Below, piece by piece: positions 39,902 to 49,462 of a DNA stretch of 64,000 nucleotides (the stretch's first letter is position 1; each line of letters begins with the position of its first letter). The notes below the pieces were generated by a model that saw only the letters and a program-made list of their open reading frames with translations, ran no database searches and had not been told where the DNA came from. This DNA comes from Deltaproteobacteria bacterium (GTDB lineage Bacteria > Desulfobacterota > Desulfobulbia > Desulfobulbales > Desulfurivibrionaceae), in contig JAPLJG010000109.1 in the NCBI GenBank assembly GCA_026388735.1, positions 26,133 through 90,132 on the forward strand, given 5' to 3'. Made by a program: the position numbers and the translations under genes.

Positions 39902-42444
39902 CCATCCACTCCGGCTTGTTCCTGCTTGATGCTTACGAGAAAACGCTGAAAGAACTCCTCGATGGCCGCCTCGTCGCGCATCCGCACATCGAGTTGGCGG
40001 GTGAAGGAAATCAGCTCGCCCAGTCGGCCCAATACCCGCTCCATTCTCGGAATGTCGAGATTTCTGGCCTTGGCAATCACCAGGTCGCCGGTGCGCTCCA
40101 CCTTGAAATAGAGGCCTGAGAGAATGGCGCTGATCAAGCGGGCCCGCCACTCACGCTTGGCCTTTTCGGCCATCCCTCCGGCAAAGCGGAAATAGATGTA
40201 GTTGTTATCCGGGTCCGGCGACATGTAAGCATCCACCACGTTCAGGTGGTAGCCCAGGCGCAGACAGAGGTTGCAATAGTGTTCGGCAATGATCCCCAGG
40301 TTGTCCCCCGGATAGGCTGGCCCGGTGAGCAGGGCCAGCGGCTTGCTGATCCCGGAAAGGATATCCCTAAACCCCAGCGATGCAGGCTCCTTACCCCCTT
40401 GGTCATCCTTGAGAAAGCCTTGGAGAATAGCGTTGAGCGGTCTGCTGTTCAGCATCTCCATGCTGATTTCGCCCTTTTGGGGGGCCTCAGGCCTGATTCC
40501 CGCACCCAGGTCGATGACCCGCAACTTAAGAGGGATCGGCAAGCGCACCGACCGACTCAGCTCTTCCTGGGAGCCGCTCTGGTCGGCATGGAAATGGATC
40601 AGGGCGTCAATCGCCTTTTCGTGGGCAAAACGGAGGATGTCATGAAAGGTGCTACAGTTTTCCGCCTTGAACCCAGCGGAGGTTGGATCAGCCAGGGTGA
40701 TGGGCGCTACCCAACGCAAAATACGGCGCAAAATCCGCAACTCCTGGGAGGAGCGGTAGTCATCCTCTTCCGAGACCTGCAACTGGACCAGACCCTCGAT
40801 GATCCCCTGGTAGACCTGCTTGTTTTCCACGTCCACCGTGACCTCCGCCCCATCCGCAAGGAGGCGTAGGGCGTCACCGGTTCCGAACAGGGCCGGGGTC
40901 CGGTATTCACGGGCAATGGTGGCCAGATGCCCGGTGGGGCCGCCGATTTCGGTAATCATTGCGGCGGCCCGCCAGACAATGGGGCTTAGTTGCGGGCTGG
41001 GGAAGCGGGCCACGGCGATGGCGCCCACTGGGAACTGCTCCGAATCGGTGTTCTGGTCCACATGCACCACTCGGCCTGCGGCAATGCCAAGATTGGCAAC
41101 CTGTCCTTTCCCCGACATGAGCGGGATGGCGGCGGCCAACTCGGCGGCCAGCTCGCCGGGAAGCGGCGGCGGCTTGGCCGGCAGGGACAGAGGGCGGCTC
41201 TGCAAGATCACCGGCTCGTCTCCCAAGGCCCACTCGATATCCTGGGGTTCGCCAAAGGTCTTTTCCAACAGCAGAGCCTGCTCGGCAAGCTTGGCCAGCT
41301 CCTTGGGCATTAACGTCGCAGAGCCGCGCCGTAGACCGCTAGGCAACTGGTCGAACGGTTCTCTGGTGGAGGGAAATGAATCCGGCACAACGATCTCGCT
41401 GGTCAGCGGGGTAAAAGGCCAAGCCCGACTCATGACGAAGCGGTCTGCCTGTCTGCGGCCAGACACCAGGTCGTGGGCCGCACCGCGCAGGGAAGTGATG
41501 AGCAGCTGGTTCTTCTCTGGGGATTCTGGATCGCGGCTGTACGTCACCCCGGCAACCCGAGATTGGATCATCGGTTGCACCCCCGCAGCCATTGGAATCT
41601 CCCGACTGCTTGCCTTTGGCCCAAGATACTCCAGGGCCGCGACTGAAAAGCGAGAACCGATCACCTGCCGGTAAGCGTCGAGCACCGAGGACAACTCGGG
41701 CCGCACCTCAAGCACCGAGTGAAACTGCCCGGCAAAACTGCGGGTTTCGGCATCCTCGCCCACCCCGCTTGAACGGACCGCCAAGGGCACCGGCCCGCCT
41801 GCCCGCTTGAGCAGTTGCGCCAGCTCGTCTTGCACCGCCGTCACAAGTTGTTCCGGAAAACGGGCCTGATCGAGCAGACGACTGATGCCCTCCGCACGAT
41901 CCCGACTGGAGCCAGGCCCGGCACAGATGGCATCGATGGCGACAAAAAGGGTGTTTGCCTCCATGAATTCGCGGTAAGCAGCAGCGGTGATGGCAAAACC
42001 GTCCGGAGTCCGCAGGTGCAGACGGTTGCGGATCTCGCTCAAGGTGGCATTTTTGGCCCCCACCAGTTCCTCGAAATCGCTATCGATCAGATCATAGGCC
42101 AGGGTGAAATTGCGGTCGTACGGCCCGGCATATTCCAGGGCCAGCCCGGAAAGTTTTCCGGCAATCTCCTCGTAGCGGTCATACAGGTCGAGGTAACGGT
42201 TGCTGGTCAGGCTGCCCAGGCAGGAGACCACCTCCCGCACCAGCTCGTTCAACGCACCCACGGCTTCGCTTAAAAATTTTCGATCAAAGACATATTCTCC
42301 GGCCAGGGCCCCTTCCATGCGGCCGATCTTTTCCAACACCGCGTTGTTCAAGAAAAGCAGCCGACGGAACAACCGAAAGGAGGCGGCAAACGAGGACGGT
42401 TCGTCCTTTGCCGCGCGGTAGAATGGATTAGGGGGTAAATGCAT
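39898..42444 (-). CDS. PEP-synthase-like protein 3
   Basis: LAVRSSGVGEDAETRSFAGQFHSVLEV, TEIGGPTGHLATIAREYRTP, YHLNVVDAYMSPDPDNNYIYFRFAGG. Confidence 0.87.
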   Translation of the reverse strand: MHLPPNPFYRAAKDEPSSFAASFRLFRRLLFLNNAVLEKIGRMEGALAGEYVFDRKFLSEAVGALNELVREVVSCLGSLTSNRYLDLYDRYEEIAGKLSGLALEYAGPYDRNFTLAYDLIDSDFEELVGAKNATLSEIRNRLHLRTPDGFAITAAAYREFMEANTLFVAIDAICAGPGSSRDRAEGISRLLDQARFPEQLVTAVQDELAQLLKRAGGPVPLAVRSSGVGEDAETRSFAGQFHSVLEVRPELSSVLDAYRQVIGSRFSVAALEYLGPKASSREIPMAAGVQPMIQSRVAGVTYSRDPESPEKNQLLITSLRGAAHDLVSGRRQADRFVMSRAWPFTPLTSEIVVPDSFPSTREPFDQLPSGLRRGSATLMPKELAKLAEQALLLEKTFGEPQDIEWALGDEPVILQSRPLSLPAKPPPLPGELAAELAAAIPLMSGKGQVANLGIAAGRVVHVDQNTDSEQFPVGAIAVARFPSPQLSPIVWRAAAMITEIGGPTGHLATIAREYRTPALFGTGDALRLLADGAEVTVDVENKQVYQGIIEGLVQLQVSEEDDYRSSQELRILRRILRWVAPITLADPTSAGFKAENCSTFHDILRFAHEKAIDALIHFHADQSGSQEELSRSVRLPIPLKLRVIDLGAGIRPEAPQKGEISMEMLNSRPLNAILQGFLKDDQGGKEPASLGFRDILSGISKPLALLTGPAYPGDNLGIIAEHYCNLCLRLGYHLNVVDAYMSPDPDNNYIYFRFAGGMAEKAKREWRARLISAILSGLYFKVERTGDLVIAKARNLDIPRMERVLGRLGELISFTRQLDVRMRDEAAIEEFFQRFLVSIKQEQAGVDG

Positions 42445-42445
42445 C

Positions 42446-43948
42446 TCAGGCGTTCCTGAACAGACGGGGGAAGGTGATCGTGAAGGTTGTGCCCCTGCCC
42501 GGTTCGCTTACCACCTCGATGTCGCCGCTGTGGTCCTTGACAATGGCGTAGCTCAAGGAAAGGCCAAGGCCGGTCCCCTCATTTTTGGTGGTAAAAAATG
42601 GATCGAAGATATGGGTCAGGGCTTCGGATGTGATCCCTGCCCCGGTGTCGCTGACCACGATCCGCGCCTCTTTGCCCTGGCCACTCACGGCGAGATCAAG
42701 ACGACCATCCGGCTGCATGGCCTGAACCGCGTTGAGCATCAAATTGACCAGCACCTGCTGCAACTGGTTGGGATTGCCGCTGATCAGCACCGGCTGATCG
42801 GGATGGTCGTAGCGGTAGATGATCCCCCCAAGGCGAAATTGATTCTTCACCAGGGTAATGGAATTCTCCATCAGCACCACCAGGTTCACGGGTTCCATGA
42901 TATTGGACTTGCGGGTCCGGGAAAACTCAAGCAGATGGTGCACCACCTCCCTGGCCCGGTCCGACTGGACCAGGATATCGCGCACCATGTCCATCCGTTC
43001 GCTGCACGCCAGGTTGGGAAGATCCTCCAGCAGCACCTCGGCGGTGAGCGAGATATTGTTCAGCGGGTTGTTGATCTCGTGGGCGATACCCGCCGTCACC
43101 TTGCCGATGGCCGCGAGCTTTTCCGACTGCACCAGCTGGTTTTGTTTAGCATTGAGGGCCTGGAGCATGAGATTCAAGGAATTGACCAGCTCTATTCCTT
43201 CCACCGAACAAAGAACCTCATCACTTATCGGAATGGAGTTCATCTCTCCCTGCATGATCCTGGCCGAAGCCTCGCGGATAGCCTTGAGGGGCAGCATGAT
43301 CCAGCGCATCATATACAGAATCAGCACAGCACCAAGCCCCACCGCCAGAGCGAGAATAAACACCGCAGTCTTCTGGTAACCCGCAACTTGGCGTTCCACC
43401 CGAACCCTCGCCCTGGCGTCCATATCAAAGATACTCTTGGTGATATCCTGGCCGTGTTTGCGCAGGGCATTTTCCAGGGCTTGCTTGTTTCGTGGATTCA
43501 GATCGTCTTGCAAAAGCTGGCGGGAAATGGCCTCATACTGGCCAAGTTCCTTGTCATACAGGGATTCCAGCTCACTTTTATTTTCAAGGAGAACCGCCTT
43601 CACCGCTGCAATGGAGGCCCGGACCTGGTCCACATAATCAAGGGCGTTCAGCAGATCTTTTCGGTCATTGAACAGAAAATAATTCTTCTCATAGCGCCTG
43701 ATTTCGAGCACCTTCTGGTTCAACTCGTAAAACGATTCGATGATCCGAATTTTATCTTCCATGCGCCAGAGGGCAAAGGTGGCAGTAGCGATGGCTATCA
43801 TGCTCAGGCCCGCGACAATGCCGATCATAACCAGGAGCTTTCCCCGAATGGAACGGATTCCCGGAAAAAGAAACCGGCAAGGCGGCGAACCGTGTGCGCC
43901 TTTCGCTGTTGCCTGCGTCGTTTGGGGCGTAGGAAGGTTTGGGCTCAT
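42446..43948 (-). CDS. Membrane sensor histidine kinase
   Basis: [40 protein letters not shown]. Confidence 0.93.
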   Translation of the reverse strand: MSPNLPTPQTTQATAKGAHGSPPCRFLFPGIRSIRGKLLVMIGIVAGLSMIAIATATFALWRMEDKIRIIESFYELNQKVLEIRRYEKNYFLFNDRKDLLNALDYVDQVRASIAAVKAVLLENKSELESLYDKELGQYEAISRQLLQDDLNPRNKQALENALRKHGQDITKSIFDMDARARVRVERQVAGYQKTAVFILALAVGLGAVLILYMMRWIMLPLKAIREASARIMQGEMNSIPISDEVLCSVEGIELVNSLNLMLQALNAKQNQLVQSEKLAAIGKVTAGIAHEINNPLNNISLTAEVLLEDLPNLACSERMDMVRDILVQSDRAREVVHHLLEFSRTRKSNIMEPVNLVVLMENSITLVKNQFRLGGIIYRYDHPDQPVLISGNPNQLQQVLVNLMLNAVQAMQPDGRLDLAVSGQGKEARIVVSDTGAGITSEALTHIFDPFFTTKNEGTGLGLSLSYAIVKDHSGDIEVVSEPGRGTTFTITFPRLFRNA

Positions 43949-44331
43949 TCTTTCGCTCGATCAGGTTCCATGGCTCGATAAATGACCTGTTTCAATTCGT
44001 CCAGCCGGAAAGGCTTGGCCAGAAAGGCGAAAACCCCTTCCTGTTGCGCCAGTTCCGCAGTATCCGGCGAGGCGTAGCCGGTGATGATGATCACCCGGGT
44101 CTGAGGGTTCATGGCCCGAACCCTTTTGAGCACCTCGATGCCGTCAATCCCCTCCATCTTAAGATCGGTCACCACGATGTCAAAGGGTTTTTCCGCCATG
44201 GCCGCAAGGGCTGCGGCAGAATCGGTATAGGTCTCGATCTCAAAGCCGATCTTGCCGAATACCTGTTTGAGCCGCTTGCCAACAATGGGTTCGTCATCCA
44301 CCACCAGCAGTCGTATGTTTGTTTCGCTCAT
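43945..44331 (-). CDS. Stand-alone receiver (CheY-like)
   Basis: RLLVVDDEPIVGKRL, VVTDLKMEGIDGIEVL; start MSETNIRL. Confidence 0.92.
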   Translation of the reverse strand: MSETNIRLLVVDDEPIVGKRLKQVFGKIGFEIETYTDSAAALAAMAEKPFDIVVTDLKMEGIDGIEVLKRVRAMNPQTRVIIITGYASPDTAELAQQEGVFAFLAKPFRLDELKQVIYRAMEPDRAKE

Positions 44332-44350
44332 TGCACCTTCCTCCCTGCTA

Positions 44351-46939
44351 TCAGTTACCGGCAACAATGCCGTAATCGCCCATGAGAAACGCCTCGGCAT
44401 ACCGAGCCACAGCCTGGTCGTCCGTCATCTGCACATCCAACTGTCTGGTGAAGCCGATCAGGCGGCCAAGGATATCCAAGGTGCGCTCCATTTCCGGCTG
44501 TGAAAGATTACTGGTCCGGGCGATGACCAGATCCCCCTTGGTCTGGATGCTGAAATCAAACGCCTCCAAGATGGTGGCGATGAGGGTCGCCCGCCGGGAA
44601 CGCTTGGCAATATCCGTGGCCCCGCCCAAAAAGCGGAAATAAATATGATTGTCGCGCTCCACGTCGTGACAGAAGGCGTCGATGATATTGAAATGATACC
44701 CGAAGCGAAAGCACAGGTTCACATAGGTTTCGCTGATGATGGCGATGTTGTGCCCGGTATACTGCCCGGAAAGGGTGTCCTGCGGGGTGGTCATCATGCT
44801 GTGCATCATGTCGCGGAAGCTCACCGACATGGCCTCCTGATGCCAAGCACCGGGGAACATCATGCCCTGGAGGATGGCCCGGAAGGGAATCGAGCGGATG
44901 GCAGAAAATGGTATTTGGTCTCGCGGGGCGTCCGGGGCAATGCCGCCGCCGATGTCAATGGCAAGGATACCTGCCTGAATGGGCAGGTCCAGCCGTCTTG
45001 CCAGGCCGCCTGGCAGACAGCGGTCATCCCGGCCCAGCTCCACCAGATGAAGCACTGCGGTTTCATGGATGAAGCGCAGTACGTCGTGGAAGGTTCGGCA
45101 CCCTTCGGGTCTAAATTCCTGCATCAGCGGATCAACCAGATTCAACCGGGAAACCTCCCGAAGAATGCGGCGCAGCATGCGAAACTCCGGAGCCATGTGC
45201 AGGTCCATGGTGGTGGTGGCCTGATAGGTGAGAAGTTCCACTACCCTGCCCCGGTAAATCCGACGGTCCTCGGCGTCCACGGTTATTTCCTCGCCGGGAA
45301 CTACCTTGACCATGATGTCTGGAACCACGACCAAGCAAGGAACCCGCAACTCACGGCACAATGTGGCCATGTGGCTCGCCGGGGTGCCAACCTCGGTGAC
45401 AATGGCTGCAGCCCGGTGCATGACCTGGACAAATTGAGAGGAATCGCGGTGGCTTATAAGTACCGCACCCTCGGGAAAATCCTTGAGATCGGCCAGGGTT
45501 TCGACCCAAAAGGCCGGACCAGCGCCGATGCCCTGCTGGGCCACCCGTCCTGCATCCACCGCGATAAGTTCATAGCCTTCGAGTTTTTCGGAAAGCTTCG
45601 GTTTTCCCCTTTCGCTCTCCGTGATCAACAAAGGTCTGGACTGTAGGATATAGAGAGCGCCCTGGGGGTCTAAAGTCCATTCGATGTCCTGGGGCCGTTT
45701 GAAAAATGTTTCCAGATGAAGAGCGATTCCGGCAAGTTGCAAAAGGGTCTGCTCGTCAAGACAGGGGGCCTCGACCTGCCCGTTCGGCACCACTCGCATC
45801 GCCAGCCCGCCATCGGCCATCCCTGTCGAGCGCAGGGCTTCATGTTTTGCTGCGATTACCCGCTCAATGATCTGCGGCGGCTCAGCCTTGCTGAGCCGGA
45901 AAAAATCCGTGGGCACCTGTCCCTCGACCACCGCCTGCCCCTGTCCCAGGGCGCCGACCGCGACCATGCTCTGCGAACCGGGCTCCATGGGATCAATGGA
46001 ATAGATAATCCCGCTGGCTTGCGCCCGGATCATGCGCTGGCAGCAAGCAGCAATGGACATGGGACTGCCTTCGGGGAAGACCTGCCGCCGATAGCGGATA
46101 GCCTTGGCGCCAAAGAGACTGGCCGCCACCTGCAGATAGGCGCGATACACCGCCTCGGCCTGCGGAGGAACCTGCAATTCGGAATGAAACTGTCCGGCAA
46201 AAGAGAAATCCATGTCCTCTTCCTGGGCACTGCTGCGGACCGCGAGAAAAAGCGGGGGTTCGCTGCTGGCCGCAAGCCTGGTAATGGACTCGGTCAGGGT
46301 CTCAAGAAAACCGGATGGCGGCTCAGCGCGCAGCACCTTTTCCTGGAGAATACGACGCAACGCCTCAAGCCCTTCCTCGTCGGGAAGATGCTCGGAAAGC
46401 AGCAGATCAAACCGATCAAACTCCGGCCTTAGCCCGTTCAAATCAAGCAGATCGTGAAACAACCGGGTGGTGATGACAAACCCTTCCGGCACCCTAACCT
46501 TGGGATTATGGAGTAGCTCGGAAAGATGCGCCGCCTTGCCGCCAACCAGGGGCCAGTGCCTGGTCTCAACCTCGGCAAGCCAAAGCAAGGGGGGGCCTTC
46601 CCGGTCATCCCGTTTGTTGAGGATCGCCCGGACCCGGGCCTCCATGGGGGTAAATACCTCATGCAGCGCCACACATTTGTTTTGGGTCAGGATGTTGATT
46701 GCGGTAAGGGCACGACGCATGGCGGCGATCATCTCCTCAACCGTGGCTTCCACATAGCGGAGATCAAAAAGATACTCGCCGCTCAGTTTCTCCCCCATGT
46801 CGGCGATGAGTTCCAGGGCCTGGTTGTTTGCCTTGAGCACTTCGCGGAACTGGGAGAATATCAAGGGCAGAGGCCGACAGGCCTTGGGCGTGAACCAGCG
46901 TGGGGCGGAGAAACCTTTCAGGAGATCACGGAGAGCCAT
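44351..46939 (-). CDS. PEP-synthase-like protein 4
   Basis: LAVRSSAQEEDMDFSFAGQFHSELQV, TEVGTPASHMATLCRELRVP, YHFNIIDAFCHDVERDNHIYFRFLGG. Confidence 0.88.
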   Translation of the reverse strand: MALRDLLKGFSAPRWFTPKACRPLPLIFSQFREVLKANNQALELIADMGEKLSGEYLFDLRYVEATVEEMIAAMRRALTAINILTQNKCVALHEVFTPMEARVRAILNKRDDREGPPLLWLAEVETRHWPLVGGKAAHLSELLHNPKVRVPEGFVITTRLFHDLLDLNGLRPEFDRFDLLLSEHLPDEEGLEALRRILQEKVLRAEPPSGFLETLTESITRLAASSEPPLFLAVRSSAQEEDMDFSFAGQFHSELQVPPQAEAVYRAYLQVAASLFGAKAIRYRRQVFPEGSPMSIAACCQRMIRAQASGIIYSIDPMEPGSQSMVAVGALGQGQAVVEGQVPTDFFRLSKAEPPQIIERVIAAKHEALRSTGMADGGLAMRVVPNGQVEAPCLDEQTLLQLAGIALHLETFFKRPQDIEWTLDPQGALYILQSRPLLITESERGKPKLSEKLEGYELIAVDAGRVAQQGIGAGPAFWVETLADLKDFPEGAVLISHRDSSQFVQVMHRAAAIVTEVGTPASHMATLCRELRVPCLVVVPDIMVKVVPGEEITVDAEDRRIYRGRVVELLTYQATTTMDLHMAPEFRMLRRILREVSRLNLVDPLMQEFRPEGCRTFHDVLRFIHETAVLHLVELGRDDRCLPGGLARRLDLPIQAGILAIDIGGGIAPDAPRDQIPFSAIRSIPFRAILQGMMFPGAWHQEAMSVSFRDMMHSMMTTPQDTLSGQYTGHNIAIISETYVNLCFRFGYHFNIIDAFCHDVERDNHIYFRFLGGATDIAKRSRRATLIATILEAFDFSIQTKGDLVIARTSNLSQPEMERTLDILGRLIGFTRQLDVQMTDDQAVARYAEAFLMGDYGIVAGN

Positions 46940-46966
46940 GCGTTGCGGTCCTGAAAAGAAAGAATC

Positions 46967-47006
46967 GGCGTGGGGCAGAACAGGTTTCCCTGTTCTGCCC
47001 CACGCC
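46967..47006. promoter_or_regulatory. Perfect 18-bp stem / 4-nt loop hairpin inside the operon
   Basis: GGCGTGGGGCAGAACAGG-tttc-CCTGTTCTGCCCCACGCC; T-rich run downstream on minus strand. Confidence 0.75.
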
Positions 47007-47029
47007 TCGGAAAAAAGCGGGGAAATAAA

Positions 47030-47824
47030 TCAGTGGCTGCCGCCACCTTTTTTGAAGATGGCACCCACGGCCAAGCCCGCGAGCAAGGCGATGACTACCG
47101 CCATTATGCCATACAATCCAGCCTGATCAAAGGCCATTTTTGACAGGGCCGCAACCATCCCGGTACTCTTGACCTCAAGATGGGTCGAGGCACGATCAAC
47201 CACCTTGCCATCCCTGACCGCAAGCACATCCACGGTGTAGATGCCAGGAGGTGCCTGATACGGCCAGGCAACGTCCACTTTGTACGTGTTACCAGCCTCG
47301 CCATGCGTCCGGACAACGGTCCCTTCCTGCATGTCGTAAACATTTTCCTGTTTCTTGAACTTAAGATATTCGTCGAACCATTTTCCGTCCGCAGGATTCC
47401 CGGCGCTGTCTTCAATCCGGATGTGTCCACGCAGGGCGTCAAAGCCAAGCAGATTCTTGTTGAGTTCTGCCGCGTCCAGTATCCGACTCAAGTCGGCAGT
47501 GCTGTGCAACAAATACACACGGGGCGCATCCTTGAACTCAAGGGAGCCTTTTTTCATCCAGACCAAACCACCGACCTTTTCCTTGTACTTAAGAGCAGTA
47601 TCAACCGGTTCGCTGGTGATGGTGACAACCAGATCATCGGTGCTCGCGCTCTGACCGGTGATGGAGAGCTGGGCTCCATGATAGGTGAAGGTTATGGGAA
47701 TATTGTCCGGGGTGACCGAGCAGGTAAGTGCTTGGGCCGCAGGGACAGGCAGGATGGCAAGGCCAAGCAGAACAAAGGCCGCCACGGCAAGATACCGGGG
47801 AGAATTCATAAGGGTGCGTTTCAT
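47030..47824 (-). CDS. TIGR02186-like exported/TM protein
   Basis: Signal peptide, beta-rich domain, C-terminal TM; adjacent to TSUP transporter as typical. Confidence 0.65.
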   Translation of the reverse strand: MKRTLMNSPRYLAVAAFVLLGLAILPVPAAQALTCSVTPDNIPITFTYHGAQLSITGQSASTDDLVVTITSEPVDTALKYKEKVGGLVWMKKGSLEFKDAPRVYLLHSTADLSRILDAAELNKNLLGFDALRGHIRIEDSAGNPADGKWFDEYLKFKKQENVYDMQEGTVVRTHGEAGNTYKVDVAWPYQAPPGIYTVDVLAVRDGKVVDRASTHLEVKSTGMVAALSKMAFDQAGLYGIMAVVIALLAGLAVGAIFKKGGGSH

Positions 47825-47825
47825 C

Positions 47826-48755
47826 TTAGTGGCCTCCCGCATAGGAAAGAAGAATGGAAGGCTCCATCACCAGCTCAAGAACAATCTTGACGGTAACCGC
47901 AAGTACGATGATGGAAAGCAGAATTTTCAGCTGGTCGCCATGGAGCTTGCGCCCCAGAACGGTACCGATCTGCGCGCCAAACACCGAACCAATCAGGAGA
48001 AGCAAGGCCAGCATGAAATCAACGGTATGGTTGGAGTAGGCTTGGAGATAGGTAACCTCGATGCAGGTGAAGAGGATCTGAAAGAGGCTGGTGCCAACCA
48101 CGACATGCATGGGCATCCGCAGCATGTAGATCATCACCGGCACCATGAGAAAACCGCCGCCGACCCCCATGATTGCGGCAAGGACCCCGACAAAGGTGCC
48201 AAGGAAAAGCGGAACCAGGGCAGAGTGGGTGACTCCGGATTTCTCGAAGTAGGTCTGCATGGGCAGGGCCGCGAAAAAACCGCCCTTCTTTTGTTTCGGC
48301 GCGGCAGTCGGTGCGGCTGCGGCCGGAGCCTTCTTGCTTTTGTGCATGGCGTTGAGACTTTCAACGAACATAAAGCTGCCGACCAGACCCAGCATGACCA
48401 CATAGGTCATCTTGATAAGGAAATCCGCGCCGCCGGAGGCACGCAGAATCTTGATCACCTGTACCCCCGCCGCTCCGCCGGCAAAACCGCCGATCAGGAG
48501 ATAAAGGCCCATCTTGAAATCCACGTTGCCGAGGCGCCAGTGGGAAATGGTTCCGGAAGCGGAAGCCGCCACGATCTGGTTGGCATCCGTTGCCGCCGCG
48601 ATTGTCGGCGGAATGCCGATCATCATCAGAAGCGGGGTCATGAGAAACCCACCGCCCACACCAAAGAGGCCGGACAACAGGCCGACTCCAAGTCCCAGGC
48701 CCATTACCACCAGATAATTCACGCTGGTGAGGGCTATTGGCAGATACATGTACAT
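47826..48755 (-). CDS. TSUP (TauE/SafE) family transporter
   Basis: GLLSGLFGVGGGFLMTPLLMMIGIPPTIAAATDANQI and second repeat GVLAAIMGVGGGFLMVPVMIYML. Confidence 0.9.
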   Translation of the reverse strand: MYMYLPIALTSVNYLVVMGLGLGVGLLSGLFGVGGGFLMTPLLMMIGIPPTIAAATDANQIVAASASGTISHWRLGNVDFKMGLYLLIGGFAGGAAGVQVIKILRASGGADFLIKMTYVVMLGLVGSFMFVESLNAMHKSKKAPAAAAPTAAPKQKKGGFFAALPMQTYFEKSGVTHSALVPLFLGTFVGVLAAIMGVGGGFLMVPVMIYMLRMPMHVVVGTSLFQILFTCIEVTYLQAYSNHTVDFMLALLLLIGSVFGAQIGTVLGRKLHGDQLKILLSIIVLAVTVKIVLELVMEPSILLSYAGGH

Positions 48756-48767
48756 CGTGCTCCTCCT

Positions 48768-49325
48768 TTACTCTTTCTTGTTGTGTTGCAATACTGTTGA
48801 GAAAATGTCGTTCCTTTCACAGTCCGCCAGGGAAAATTCCCCCGGTTTCGAAGATTCAGGCCCGGCTGTTAACTTTGGAATAGCGCGTTCAAGGGTTGAT
48901 GCGTCCCATGGAGTCATGATAACAGACCACAGGTCAGGCAGATACCAATTTTCACTGGACTGAAGCTGCTTGCGGAGCAGGTTTACCCAGACGGTTTTGC
49001 GCTCGAACCCTTTCCGGTCATTAACCCCAAGCACCAGACAGAATATCCGGTGCGCGCACAGAAAGCGGATCAGGGGTTCACCCGTCAACCTTTCCAGAAT
49101 ATGCGTATGAACTTTTACCCCTTCCTGGTTGCCAAGCCTGGTTGCCAGAGAAACAAATTGTTCCTGTGTCTCTCTAGCCGCCGATCTCTTTCTCTCACCC
49201 TTCTGATCAGCCTTGCAAACGGTATGCAGAATTCCGGTAGTTCGCCGGGCAAGTGCAACGGCATGGATGGTGGCGGAAAGATCAACGCTGGCGCCAGTCA
49301 GGAGGAGTGCGATACCAGCTTCCAT
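48768..49325 (-). CDS. USP-like hypothetical protein
   Basis: MEAGIALLLTGASVDLSATIHAVALARRT; GAGGAG Shine-Dalgarno; weak family resemblance only. Confidence 0.55.
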   Translation of the reverse strand: MEAGIALLLTGASVDLSATIHAVALARRTTGILHTVCKADQKGERKRSAARETQEQFVSLATRLGNQEGVKVHTHILERLTGEPLIRFLCAHRIFCLVLGVNDRKGFERKTVWVNLLRKQLQSSENWYLPDLWSVIMTPWDASTLERAIPKLTAGPESSKPGEFSLADCERNDIFSTVLQHNKKE

Positions 49326-49370
49326 GGACGCTCCTCAGATGCCTTGTTCGGCAATCATTGCCGGAGCGTA

Positions 49371-49388
49371 AAGCATTTAGCGTGCCAC
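49371..49388 (-). promoter_or_regulatory. Sigma-54 promoter candidate for the ~19-kb operon
   Basis: Minus-strand TGGCACGCTAAATGCTT: GG-N10-GC, near consensus TGGCACG-N4-TTGCW. Confidence 0.8.
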
Positions 49389-49462
49389 TAAACCTATCTT
49401 GCTGTTTACAGGTTATTTTAACTGATTTACCGGAACAACGGCGATGACTTGGATGTTCATTA

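Noticed and set aside
42530-43981. 483-aa plus-strand ORF opposite histidine kinase
   Set aside because: Antisense to well-supported kinase; no domains
30232-46939. Annotating the four PPS-like genes as ordinary phosphoenolpyruvate synthase (ppsA)
   Set aside because: ATP-grasp and His domains match but the C-terminal PEP-binding barrel signature is not visible, and four tandem paralogues amid signalling genes argue against a simple metabolic role
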